From NCBI RefSeq assembly GCF_031458325.1, contig NZ_JAVDYG010000001.1, forward strand, positions 2,790,001 to 2,854,000: a stretch of 64,000 nt of DNA, given 5' to 3'. Shown here one piece after another: positions 52,969 through 60,384 of this stretch; position 1 is the stretch's first letter; each line of letters starts with the position of its first letter. The translations under genes were made by a program, and so were the position numbers. The stretch is from Nocardioides marmoribigeumensis. GTDB lineage: Bacteria > Actinomycetota > Actinomycetes > Propionibacteriales > Nocardioidaceae. A model generated the notes under the pieces. The model was not told the DNA's origin and made no database searches. It worked only from the letters and a program-made list of their open reading frames with translations.

Positions 52969-53061
52969 GCCCGCGGCCAGTATCTGGCTGCACCTCGTCG
53001 GGACGAGGCGTCACAGTGGCGGAACCGCCCCGGAATCTCACCGGGTTCCTGCGCCACGGGC
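52969..53061 (-). promoter_or_regulatory. Cobalamin riboswitch 4, ahead of cobN
   Basis: Read on the minus strand: GGAACCCGGTGAGATTCC, GGCGGTTCCGCCACTGTGA, then CAGCCAGATACTGGCC as 3' box; GCCCGT (53061-53056) with GCGGGC (52974-52969) closes the outer stem. Further down, CGGGG/CCCCG forms a hairpin directly before the GGAGGAGG ribosome site, a probable switch for translation. The aptamer's upstream end is only about 30 bases from the start of the divergent phosphatase gene, so the cobN promoter must overlap that gene. Confidence 0.88.
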
Positions 53062-53091
53062 GTCTGCGCAGACTACGGGAGGATGCGGCAC

Positions 53092-53673
53092 GTGACGCAC
53101 CCGGTCTACCTCGTCCGCCACGGCCAGTCGGAGTGGAACGTCCTGCGCCTCACCCAGGGGCAGACCGCGCACCCTCGTCTGACGGACCTGGGGCGCGACC
53201 AGGCCCAGCGCGCGGCTCGCACGATCGAGAAGGATCTGACGGGGCCGTCGCCGAGGATCCTGAGCAGCGACCTCGTGCGTGCGCGGGAGACCGCTGAGGT
53301 GCTGGCGAGACGGCTCGGCGTGCTCGATGGGCAGGTCGTCCTCGACGAGCGCCTGCGGGAGCAGCACCTCGGCTCGCTCGAGGGCAGAGGGTACGACGAG
53401 ACGTGGGCCGTCGCTGCCGAGCACGACTGGTCCGATCCGACTCTCCCGGTCGCCGGCGGCGAGTCGCTGCAGGACGTCCACGACCGGATGGCATCCATGC
53501 TGGCCGGGCTCGACCGAAATCAGGTCACCGTGCTGGTGTCCCATGGCGACGCGATCCGTGCTGTGCTCGCCCACCTGGGCGGGCTGGAACCGCACCAGGC
53601 CCCGTGGGTCGAGGTGCCGAACGGTGCTGTCGCGCGGATCGACGGCCGAGCGATCTCCTGGATCGATCCCTGA
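53092..53673 (+). CDS. Histidine phosphatase, candidate alpha-ribazole phosphatase
   Basis: A 193-residue phosphoglycerate-mutase-like phosphatase. The nucleophile motif is YLVRHGQSEWN (His at about residue 9), then ILSSDLVRARETAEVL, REQHLGSLEGRGYDE with the acid residue, and the second His in VLVSHGDAIRAVLAHL. GTG at 53092 has GGGAGG 9 bases upstream; an ATG at 53083 would overlap that site. Its place next to cobN suggests it removes the last phosphate in cobalamin synthesis (alpha-ribazole-5'-phosphate or cobalamin-5'-phosphate), but the fold is used for many substrates. Confidence 0.85.
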   Translation: MTHPVYLVRHGQSEWNVLRLTQGQTAHPRLTDLGRDQAQRAARTIEKDLTGPSPRILSSDLVRARETAEVLARRLGVLDGQVVLDERLREQHLGSLEGRGYDETWAVAAEHDWSDPTLPVAGGESLQDVHDRMASMLAGLDRNQVTVLVSHGDAIRAVLAHLGGLEPHQAPWVEVPNGAVARIDGRAISWIDP

Positions 53674-53831
53674 TGTCCGGTGCCGGCGAGACAAGTCCGC
53701 CAGACCGTGTCGGTGTCAGGCCCTCGTGCTGTCATGACGCCATGACGAACGGGTGGCAGATGCCCTGGCAGGTGCCTAGCGCCGCGGGAGCTCGACGAGG
53801 CTCAACAGGGGGAGCGCAGGTTTGCGCTCTC

Positions 53832-53843
53832 CCCCCGCTACAA
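53832..53843 (+). repeat. tRNA-3'-end-like remnant, candidate old attachment site
   Basis: CCCCCGCTACAA matches 29920-29931 at the right end of the tRNA-fMet element base for base, and as there it is followed within a few bases by a strong hairpin with a GGCCCG core. No tRNA body is recognisable upstream; instead GGGGGAGCGCA/TGCGCTCTCCCCC folds into a hairpin with one bulge (53808-53835). I read it as a possible relic of an integration event. Confidence 0.4.
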
Positions 53844-53848
53844 ATCGC

Positions 53849-53877
53849 AGGGCCCGTACGGAAACCGTGCGGGCCCT
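53849..53877 (+). terminator. Hairpin terminator
   Basis: AGGGCCCGTACGG (53849-53861) and CCGTGCGGGCCCT (53865-53877) pair over 13 positions with one G-T wobble around an AAA loop, followed by TCT. It may end the phosphatase transcript or be the terminator of a lost tRNA. Confidence 0.7.
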
Positions 53878-53891
53878 TCTGCATGTCGCAA

Positions 53892-54302
53892 TCAGGTCCT
53901 CAAGGAACTGGGACGTGCAGACGTCCTCCCGACCGGGAAGTTGAGAGGCGACCTGTTGCGCACAGGTCTTCCGCAACGCCGAGCATTCGTCCCCGCTGGC
54001 GCTCGGGCGGCGTACTTGCGCCGGGACTTGGGCGCGACCACGGCGCTCAGCGCGAATGCCATCTGGGCTCCGGTGTAGGCCTGGAGGGCCATCGTCTTCT
54101 CGAAGTACAAGTGCGTGAGCGCCCAGGCGTGGGCGAGCAGCTGGTTGTAGGCGACCAGGTCGGGGTCCGAGGTGCGGAGCAGCCCTGACTCGACACCGTC
54201 GCGCACGGCGTTGCGCAGGGGCTGGCTGGTCTCGACCTCGAGGCGCTTGATGCGCTCCCGTCCGGCTTCGCCGAGCGACGTCGACTCGCGCGGCACCTGC
54301 AC
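53892..54302 (-). pseudogene. TetR-family regulator fragment lacking the DNA-binding domain
   Basis: The minus-strand frame reads GEAGRERIKRLEVETSQPL, then a stretch like a TetR/AcrR C-terminal ligand domain (DPDLVAYNQLLAHAWALTHLYFEKTMALQAYTGAQM). The frame is closed by a TGA at 54333-54335, so no helix-turn-helix region precedes it. The C-terminal 45 residues after RRKYAAR are Arg/Pro-rich and not domain-like. I take it as the decayed 3' part of a regulator gene cut off by a rearrangement. A genuine small protein cannot be excluded. Confidence 0.5.
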
Positions 54303-54354
54303 CGCGAAGGCCGCTCCGCGAGCAACCCGCAGTCAGGAGCCGGAGGACAGCCGA

Positions 54355-54386
54355 AGGCCCCGGCCGAGCTGACTCGACCGGGGCCT
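54355..54386 (-). terminator. Terminator of the permease gene
   Basis: AGGCCCCGG (54355-54363) and CCGGGGCCT (54378-54386) with an inner CGAG/CTCG stem make an almost perfect hairpin, 37 bases past the permease stop on the minus strand. It also separates the permease from the TetR fragment. Confidence 0.75.
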
Positions 54387-54422
54387 GCAGCGGGTCGACC
54401 CCTCGCGAGGTCGCCCGACGGA

Positions 54423-55943
54423 TCAGCGCTCCGCGGGCACCTTCGGGATCGCGTCGTCGTACGGCGCGGTGCTGCGGTCGTGGAGCGGGTGCACCGCCAT
54501 GTAGACCACACCGAGGCCGAGGACCACCACGGCGGACAGGGCGACGATCCAGTTGTCGTACCACGGGGCGTCCGGGGTCCGCGGCCACGCCATGTTGACC
54601 ATGGCGATGACGCCGTAGACCAGGGCGCCGATGTTGACCGGCAGCCCCCACGCTCCGAGGGTGTACTTCCCGGACGGCACCCAGCCCTTGAGGCGTGCCC
54701 GCAGCGCGGCCAGCACGACCATCTGGAAGCCGATGTAGATGCCCAGGGCAGCGAAGCTGATGATCTTGGTGATCGCGTCGGTGGAGAACTTCGAGCCGAG
54801 CACGATGACGGCCGGGACGAGCGCCGAGACCAGCAGGGCGTACGGCGGCACGTGGCGCGTCTGCGAGAACTTCTTGAGCAGCGAGCTGCCCATGATCATG
54901 TCGTCGCGTCCGTAGGAGTAGGCGAGCCGGCTCGCGGCGGCCTGCAGGCTCATCGCGCAGGAGAGGAACGAGATCAGCACGACACCGAGCACGATCTTCG
55001 ACCCGACGCTGCCGAACGCGTCGTCGAGCAGCGTGCCGACGGGGTCGGTGTCGGCCCCCGAGATCACCGCGGGGATGTCGGCCACGGACAGCACCAGCGC
55101 CAGGCACACGAAGGTCGCGGCCGCCCCACCGATGTAGATCGTGCGGCGCATCGCCTTGGGGATGAGGCGACCCGGGTCGGACACCTCCTCGGCCACGTCT
55201 CCGCAGGCCTCGAAGCCGTAGTACTGGTAGACGCCGATGAGGGCGGCTGCTGCGAACGCCCACAGGTAGCTGCCGTCCCCGCCGGCTCCGAAGGAGTCGA
55301 AGAGCACCCCGAGGCCGTGCTCGCGGTGGGCGATGAGGAGCCATCCGCCGACGACGAGCGCACCGATGATCTCAGCGGTGAACCCGATGATCGCGGCCAT
55401 CGCGAGCACCTTGGTGCCCAGGAAGTTGATCAGGGTCGCCAGCGCGATCAGCACCAGCGCGGCGATGATCGTGTTGTTGACCGACGGCTCGATGCCGAGC
55501 GCGGACGCGAGGTAGGGCCCGGCGCCGTAGACGACGGACGCGATCGTGACGAGCAGCGCGACGAAGTAGACCCACCCGGTCATCCAGGCGTAGCGCCGGC
55601 CCCAGAGCCGTCGGGCCCACGGGTAGACGCCGCCGGCGACGGGGAACTGGGCGACGACCTCGCTGAACACGAGCGCGACGAGGAACTGGCCGAAGCCGAC
55701 GATGAGGAAGCTCCAGATCATCGGCGGACCCCCGGTGGCGAGGGCGAACGCGAACAGCGTGTACACCCCGACGACGGGCGACAGGTAGGTGAACCCCAGC
55801 GAGAAGTTCGCCCACGGGCTCATGTCCCGCTTGAACTCCGACTTGTAGCCCAGGGCGTGGAGGTGGGCGACGTCCTCGTGGTCGTGGAACTCGTAGTAGC
55901 CGTCTGTCGCGCTGACGTCGCGCGATGCTGAGTCCGTGCTCAT
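54423..55943 (-). CDS. APC-family amino acid/amine permease
   Basis: A 506-residue importer with twelve predicted helices of the amino acid-polyamine-organocation superfamily. The opening LGYKSEFKRDMSPWANFSLGF, the segment FPVAGGVYPWARRLWG and the loop EEVSDPGRLIPKAMRRTI are typical of the AAT/GABA-choline-like branch. It is divergent from the GntR regulator, whose downstream genes oxidise and glutamylate amines, so it is likely the uptake system of that pathway. Substrate cannot be read from sequence. ATG at 55943; its transcript should start near 56028. Confidence 0.9.
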   Translation of the reverse strand: MSTDSASRDVSATDGYYEFHDHEDVAHLHALGYKSEFKRDMSPWANFSLGFTYLSPVVGVYTLFAFALATGGPPMIWSFLIVGFGQFLVALVFSEVVAQFPVAGGVYPWARRLWGRRYAWMTGWVYFVALLVTIASVVYGAGPYLASALGIEPSVNNTIIAALVLIALATLINFLGTKVLAMAAIIGFTAEIIGALVVGGWLLIAHREHGLGVLFDSFGAGGDGSYLWAFAAAALIGVYQYYGFEACGDVAEEVSDPGRLIPKAMRRTIYIGGAAATFVCLALVLSVADIPAVISGADTDPVGTLLDDAFGSVGSKIVLGVVLISFLSCAMSLQAAASRLAYSYGRDDMIMGSSLLKKFSQTRHVPPYALLVSALVPAVIVLGSKFSTDAITKIISFAALGIYIGFQMVVLAALRARLKGWVPSGKYTLGAWGLPVNIGALVYGVIAMVNMAWPRTPDAPWYDNWIVALSAVVVLGLGVVYMAVHPLHDRSTAPYDDAIPKVPAER

Positions 55944-56034
55944 CGATCTCCCTCGGGATAGGTGCCGGATCGTCCCGGCAGGAGGGCGCCCTGGGCGCCG
56001 CGGGGTCGTGGTGTGACCCGAGTTACACCGCGAA

Positions 56035-56064
56035 AAACTACAATCCTAGGTGTTTAGGCGTCAA
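56035..56064 (-). promoter_or_regulatory. Putative promoter of the permease gene
   Basis: On the minus strand TTGACG (56064-56059) and TAGTTT (56040-56035) are 18 bases apart in a locally A/T-rich patch of the 201-base permease/gntR gap. The same patch contains CCTAGG and an imperfect dyad that a regulator could use. I could not find an equally good promoter for the gntR gene on the plus strand; TAGCCT near 56094 is a weak -10 candidate. Confidence 0.5.
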
Positions 56065-56144
56065 TACCCTGCGGGGATTACCGTCAAGTGCTCTAGCCTG
56101 CTCGCGGACCGACTGGGCCCGAGACCACACAGGGAGGGCGTGCG

Positions 56145-56885
56145 ATGACGTTGCCGGCGACCCTCGTGCCGCCTGTGACCGCGGGCAGCCGCGCCGACGA
56201 GGTCGTCCAGCGCCTCTCCGAGGCGATCAGCCTGGGGTTGCTCAACGACGGGGAGAGGCTGCCGGCGGAGCCCGATCTCGCCGCTCAGTTCGGGGTGGCG
56301 CCGATGACCGTGCGCGAGGCGCTGGCCGCGCTCCGGGAGCTGGGTCTGGTCGAGACCCGTCGAGGGCGCAGTGGCGGGTCCTTCGTCAAGCGGCTCTCCT
56401 CCCCGCCCGTGGAGCCCCAGCTGCAACGGCTCACGGCCATGACCCTGTCCGACCTGCGCGACCTCGCCGACGAGCACCGGGCGGTCGCGGGGCAGGCCGC
56501 GTGGCTGGCCGCGCAGCGCGCCTCGGCGGTGAACGTGCGCCGGCTCTTCGGCCTCACCGAGCAGCTCGGCGCGGCCGCGACCCGGGGCGACCAGATCCGG
56601 GCCGACTGCCGGTTCCACATCGAGGTCACGGTGGCCGCCCACTCCTCGCGGCTGACCCGCCGGGAGGTCAGCCTCCAGGCAGAGGTCTCGGGGCTGCTGT
56701 GGCTGCCGGTCGACCCTGGCGTGGATGTGGCGGCCATGGTCGCCGAGCACCACGGCATCGCCGCCGCGGTGGTCTCGGAGGACGCCGAGGGAGCGCGACG
56801 TCTCGCCGAGGCCCACGTGGACGGCCACCTGAGCCGCCTCACCGCGCTCCACCTGCAGCTGACCTCGGACGGAGTCGTGTCGTGA
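56145..56885 (+). CDS. GntR/FadR-family transcriptional regulator
   Basis: A 246-residue repressor-type protein. The winged helix (about 17-80) reads EVVQRLSEAISLGLLNDGERLP and FGVAPMTVREALAALRELGLVETRRG. The C-terminal all-helical FCD ligand domain has the metal-site His residues (FHIEVTVAAHS; EHH; AHVDGH). GGGAGGG precedes the ATG. It is translationally coupled to the Cache protein and lies between permease and P450 genes. This matches the place of pipR-type regulators in mycobacterial cyclic-amine operons. Confidence 0.92.
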   Translation: MTLPATLVPPVTAGSRADEVVQRLSEAISLGLLNDGERLPAEPDLAAQFGVAPMTVREALAALRELGLVETRRGRSGGSFVKRLSSPPVEPQLQRLTAMTLSDLRDLADEHRAVAGQAAWLAAQRASAVNVRRLFGLTEQLGAAATRGDQIRADCRFHIEVTVAAHSSRLTRREVSLQAEVSGLLWLPVDPGVDVAAMVAEHHGIAAAVVSEDAEGARRLAEAHVDGHLSRLTALHLQLTSDGVVS

Positions 56886-57607
56886 GCGTGGATCAGGAGC
56901 CGGGAGCGGGTCTGGCGCAGGACGTCGCCGCGCTCGTCGAGCCGATCTACGCGAGCCTGGAGGAGGTCGCGGGCCGCGTCGAGCAGGTCGGGTCTGCCGG
57001 TGGCGGGCTCTCCGAGGCCGCGCTGCAGCCCACGGCTGACCTGCTGGTGTCCCTGGTCGCCGCGGAACCGATGGTCGTCGGGATGGGCTTCGTGGCCGAC
57101 GCGGGGGTCGTCAGCGGTCACGAGCGGTTCATGTCGTGGTGGCAGCAGGCGCCGGGGGAGCGGGTCGCGCGACTGCGGCTGAACTTCGACCCGAGCAGTG
57201 TCGACGTCTACGACTACCTGCAGATGGAGTGGTTCCAGCAGGCCCGCGCCGGGCGACGACGTGTGGTCTACGGCCCCTACGTCGACTACTCCGGCTCGGA
57301 GCTCTACGTCCTGACGATGACGGTCCCGGTCCACGTCGACCAGCGGTTCCTCGGCGTCGTCGGCGCCGACCTGTCCGTCAACGAGGTCGAGCGACGGCTG
57401 GTGTCGGTGCTCAGGCGGGTCTCCCGCGAGGCGGTGCTGGTCAGTGCCGAGCGACGGGTCCTCGCCGCCAACAGCCCGCGGTGGGTCGTGGGCAACCGGT
57501 TCACGGAGCTGCCCGCGGTGGGCGAGGAGTTCTGCCGCGTGGACGAGGTGCCCAACGGCACCGGGTGGCGGGTCGCGGTCGCGCGGTCCGGAGGCGACGC
57601 GACGTAG
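56882..57607 (+). CDS. Soluble Cache-domain protein
   Basis: A 241-residue protein made almost wholly of a dCache/PDC-type ligand domain (YDYLQMEWFQQARAG, VYGPYVDYSGSELYVLTM, RFLGVVGADLSVNEVERRL). Cache domains normally sit outside the cell between two membrane helices; here there is no signal peptide, no membrane segment and no output domain. GTG at 56882 overlaps the gntR stop, so the two are made in step. It is probably a cytosolic small-molecule sensor that works with the GntR protein, but that is inference. Confidence 0.85.
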   Translation: MSVDQEPGAGLAQDVAALVEPIYASLEEVAGRVEQVGSAGGGLSEAALQPTADLLVSLVAAEPMVVGMGFVADAGVVSGHERFMSWWQQAPGERVARLRLNFDPSSVDVYDYLQMEWFQQARAGRRRVVYGPYVDYSGSELYVLTMTVPVHVDQRFLGVVGADLSVNEVERRLVSVLRRVSREAVLVSAERRVLAANSPRWVVGNRFTELPAVGEEFCRVDEVPNGTGWRVAVARSGGDAT

Positions 57608-57622
57608 GTCTGGTCCAGGGGG

Positions 57623-57655
57623 TTGACAGAAAGACTCTATTTCTAGAGTCTTTCT
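57623..57655 (+). promoter_or_regulatory. Promoter-overlapping palindrome ahead of the P450 operon
   Basis: TTGACA (57623-57628) adjoins a perfect 12-bp inverted repeat, AGAAAGACTCTA (57628-57639) and TAGAGTCTTTCT (57644-57655), spaced by TTTC. TAGAGT (57644-57649) could be the -10 at a short 15-base spacing. In such GC-rich DNA this AT-rich dyad stands out and is a good operator for the GntR regulator. Because a few pyrimidines follow the stem, it could also end the gntR-cache transcript. Confidence 0.7.
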
Positions 57656-57693
57656 TCTCACACCACTTGTCGCGCCGCCCCTGGAGGCTGTCC

Positions 57694-58896
57694 ATGTCGG
57701 CACTCGTCCCCGACACCGTCCCGTCGCTCGCCGTCGACGACCCGTCGTTCTCGATCACCTCCGAGCAGGTCCACGCCGCCCGGGAGCAGAGCTGGTACGC
57801 CACGACGCCGTACGGCATCGCGGTGCTCCGCTACGACGAGATGAGCCGGCTGCTCAAGCACCCCAAGCTGCGGCAGGGCAGCGTCGCCTGGCCGGCGCAC
57901 AACGGCGTGACGGAGGGCCCGTTCGCCCGGTGGTGGGCGAGCTGGATCCTCAACAAGGAGGGCAGCGAGCACCACCGGCTGCGCCGGCTGATGAACCCCG
58001 CGTTCTCTCCCAAGCTCATCGGCGGCCTGGTCCCGCGGTTCCAGGCGCTGGGCACGGAGCTCGTCGACGGCTTCGCGAAGGCAGACGAGTGCGAGTTCGT
58101 GTCGGAGTTCGCCGAGCCCTACGCCGCCCGGGTGATCGCGATCATGCTCGGCATCCCCGAGGAGGAGTGGCCGATCATCGCCCGCGAGTCCGCCACCATC
58201 GGGCTGGCCCTGGGCGTGACCTTCCGCGAGGAGCTGCCCCGCATCGAGGCCGCGCTCGCCAACCTCTACGCCTACTGCGACGAGCTCATCGCGGACCGCC
58301 GAGCCCACCCGCGCGAGGACTTCGTGACCGCGCTGGTCAACGCCTCCCGGCCCGAGGACGGCCGGCTCGACGACACCGAGCTGCGCGACGCGATGGTCCT
58401 GCTGGTCTTCGGCGGGTTCGACACCACCCGCAACCAGCTCGGCCTGGCCATGCAGACCTTCAGCCAGCACCCGGACCAGTGGCGACTCCTCGCCGAGCGT
58501 CCCGACCTCGGCGGCAAGGCCGTCGAGGAGGTCATGCGGGTCAACCCCACGGTCCGCTGGGTCACCCGAGAGGTGCTCGAGGACTTCACCTTCCAGGACC
58601 TGGAGCTCACCGCGGGCACCACGGTCCACCTCTACAGCGAGTCCGCGGGAACCGACCCGCGGGTGTTCGACGACCGCTTCGACATCACCGCCGACCGCCG
58701 GCCGCACTTCGGGTTCGGCGGAGGAGCGCACCACTGCCTCGGACACTTCGTGGCCCGCTCCGACATGAGCGAGGCGCTGCCGCTGCTCGCCCGGCGGATG
58801 CCGGACCTCCGGCTCCTGCCGGGCGCCACCTGGATGCCGGACTCCGGCAACACCGGTCCCGTGCGGCTGTCCCTCGGCTTCACCCCCGCGTCCTGA
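57694..58896 (+). CDS. Cytochrome P450, CYP151-like candidate (cyclic amine oxidation)
   Basis: A 400-residue soluble bacterial P450. I-helix oxygen-binding stretch VFGGFDTTRNQ (about 239-249), ExxR in EEVMR (E279 to R282), and the heme loop FGFGGGAHHCLG with ligand C348. TGGAGG lies 6 bases before the ATG. With ferredoxin, reductase and glutamine synthetase-like genes downstream and a GntR gene upstream, it has the gene order of the mor/pip operons, whose CYP151 enzymes hydroxylate morpholine, piperidine and pyrrolidine. The heme loop has an HH before Cys where R is usual. Substrate inferred only from context. Confidence 0.93.
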   Translation: MSALVPDTVPSLAVDDPSFSITSEQVHAAREQSWYATTPYGIAVLRYDEMSRLLKHPKLRQGSVAWPAHNGVTEGPFARWWASWILNKEGSEHHRLRRLMNPAFSPKLIGGLVPRFQALGTELVDGFAKADECEFVSEFAEPYAARVIAIMLGIPEEEWPIIARESATIGLALGVTFREELPRIEAALANLYAYCDELIADRRAHPREDFVTALVNASRPEDGRLDDTELRDAMVLLVFGGFDTTRNQLGLAMQTFSQHPDQWRLLAERPDLGGKAVEEVMRVNPTVRWVTREVLEDFTFQDLELTAGTTVHLYSESAGTDPRVFDDRFDITADRRPHFGFGGGAHHCLGHFVARSDMSEALPLLARRMPDLRLLPGATWMPDSGNTGPVRLSLGFTPAS

Positions 58897-58938
58897 CCCG
58901 TCCGGTCACCACCCTCACACCGCCCCCAGGAGCTCTTC

Positions 58939-59127
58939 ATGAAGGTCATCGTCGACCTGGCCCTGTGCCAGGACCACGGCCAGTGCGCGATCGCCGCGCC
59001 CGAGGTCTTCCAGATCAACGACGAGGGTCACCTCGAGTACGACGCCACGCCCGACGAGGCGATGCGGGAGTACGTCGAGGAAGCCGCCGACGTCTGCCCG
59101 GTGCAGGCGATCCTGGTCGAGGGCTGA
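58939..59127 (+). CDS. Small P450-associated ferredoxin
   Basis: A 62-residue ferredoxin with CQDHGQC (C10, C16, His at 13) and a distant CP (DVCPVQAI, C54), the three-cysteine pattern of [3Fe-4S] or exchangeable [4Fe-4S] P450 ferredoxins. CAGGAGCT precedes the ATG. It passes electrons from the reductase encoded next (TGATG overlap) to the P450. Confidence 0.95.
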   Translation: MKVIVDLALCQDHGQCAIAAPEVFQINDEGHLEYDATPDEAMREYVEEAADVCPVQAILVEG

Positions 59128-60356
59128 TGTCGACCGCCGAGCGGGTCGTCGTCGTCGGCGCGTCCCTCGCCGGGCTGCGCGCCGCCGAGCAGCTGCGCGC
59201 GGCCGGTCACCAGGGCCCGATCACGGTCGTGGGGGCCGAGCCCCACCCGCCGTACAACCGCCCTCCGCTGTCCAAGGAGGTGCTCGCGGCGCCCCCCGGC
59301 GGCGCGCCGGCCGACCTGCTGGAGCGCGTGCTGTTCCGCCGCCGCGCGAGCACCGCGGACGTCGAGTTCCGCCTCGGCGACCCGGTCGCCGCGGCCGCCC
59401 TCGGCGCCGGGACGCTCGTCACCGAGGCCGGCCACACCATGGCCTACGACGGGCTGGTCGTGGCGACCGGACTGCGCCCGCGCCGGCTCGCCGTGCCCGG
59501 CCCGGAGACGGGCCGTCACGTGCTGCGCACCGTCGACGACTGCCACGGCCTGCGGGCGGCCCTGCCCCCCGCCGGTCCGGCGGACGTCGTCGTGGTCGGT
59601 GCCGGGTTCATCGGCTGCGAGGTCGCCGCGACCCTGCGGACGCTCGGGCACCGCGTGACCGTGGTGGAGCCGGTCGGTGGTCCGATGGCCCGCGTCATCG
59701 GCGACGTCCTCAGCGCGGCCGTTCAGCGGCACCTCGAGGCCTCAGGCATCCGGTTCGTCCTCGGAGCGGGCGTCACGGCGTACGTCGGCGACGACCGGGT
59801 GGGGGGCGTGCTCCTCGACACCGGCGAGACCCTGGCCGCCGACGTGGTCGTCGAGGCGGTCGGCTCGGTGTGCAGCACCGAGTGGCTCGACGGCAACGGC
59901 CTGGACCTGAGTGACGGCGTGCTCACCGACAACCAGCTGCGGGTCGCGGACGCCGGGCGCGTGGTGGCCGTCGGCGACCTCGCCCGCTTCCCGAACCCCC
60001 TGTTCGACGACGTGCCCCGGCGCGTCGAGCACTGGTCCGTCCCCACCGACACCGCGAAGCGCGCGGCACGGACCCTCGCCGCGCTGCTCGACGGCGAGGC
60101 CCCCGACCCGACCCCCTTCGCCCCGGTCCCGTCCTTCTGGAGCGACCAGCTCGACCTGCGGCTGCAGAGCTTCGGCTCGCCGGCGCTGGCCGACGAGGTC
60201 CGCGTCGAGGAGGGCGACCCCGGCCACCTGACGGGAGGCGTGCTTGCCACCTACCACCGCGCAGGACACCACGTCGGCACGCTCGCCGTGAACCTCAGCC
60301 CCGCCCGCCAGCGGGACCTGCGCAACGCCTTCGCCGGCCTCGTCCCCATCGCCTGA
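59127..60356 (+). CDS. NAD(P)H-dependent ferredoxin reductase (FAD)
   Basis: A 409-residue flavoprotein of the putidaredoxin-reductase type. FAD site VVVVGASLAGLRAAEQL at the N-terminus, the active-site segment PYNRPPLSKEVL, NAD(P)H site VVVVGAGFIGCEVAATL (about 153-169), and FAD-closing VVAVGDLARFPNP. It overlaps the ferredoxin stop and completes a class I P450 redox chain, the MorC/PipC position. The reductase C-terminal domain is complete. Confidence 0.94.
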   Translation: MSTAERVVVVGASLAGLRAAEQLRAAGHQGPITVVGAEPHPPYNRPPLSKEVLAAPPGGAPADLLERVLFRRRASTADVEFRLGDPVAAAALGAGTLVTEAGHTMAYDGLVVATGLRPRRLAVPGPETGRHVLRTVDDCHGLRAALPPAGPADVVVVGAGFIGCEVAATLRTLGHRVTVVEPVGGPMARVIGDVLSAAVQRHLEASGIRFVLGAGVTAYVGDDRVGGVLLDTGETLAADVVVEAVGSVCSTEWLDGNGLDLSDGVLTDNQLRVADAGRVVAVGDLARFPNPLFDDVPRRVEHWSVPTDTAKRAARTLAALLDGEAPDPTPFAPVPSFWSDQLDLRLQSFGSPALADEVRVEEGDPGHLTGGVLATYHRAGHHVGTLAVNLSPARQRDLRNAFAGLVPIA

Positions 60357-60384
60357 ACCGTCCCACGTCCGACACGGAGATCCC

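Noticed and set aside
53083-53091. Phosphatase start at ATG 53083
   Set aside because: GGGAGG ends directly at this ATG, leaving no spacing; GTG 53092 has the proper distance and leads straight into the family's first strand.
49438-53673. A 1411-codon plus-strand open frame across cobN
   Set aside because: It is antisense to cobN, rich in Arg/Asp/Val with no domain, and only its last 193 codons (the phosphatase) are protein-like. Long antisense frames are expected in DNA this GC-rich.
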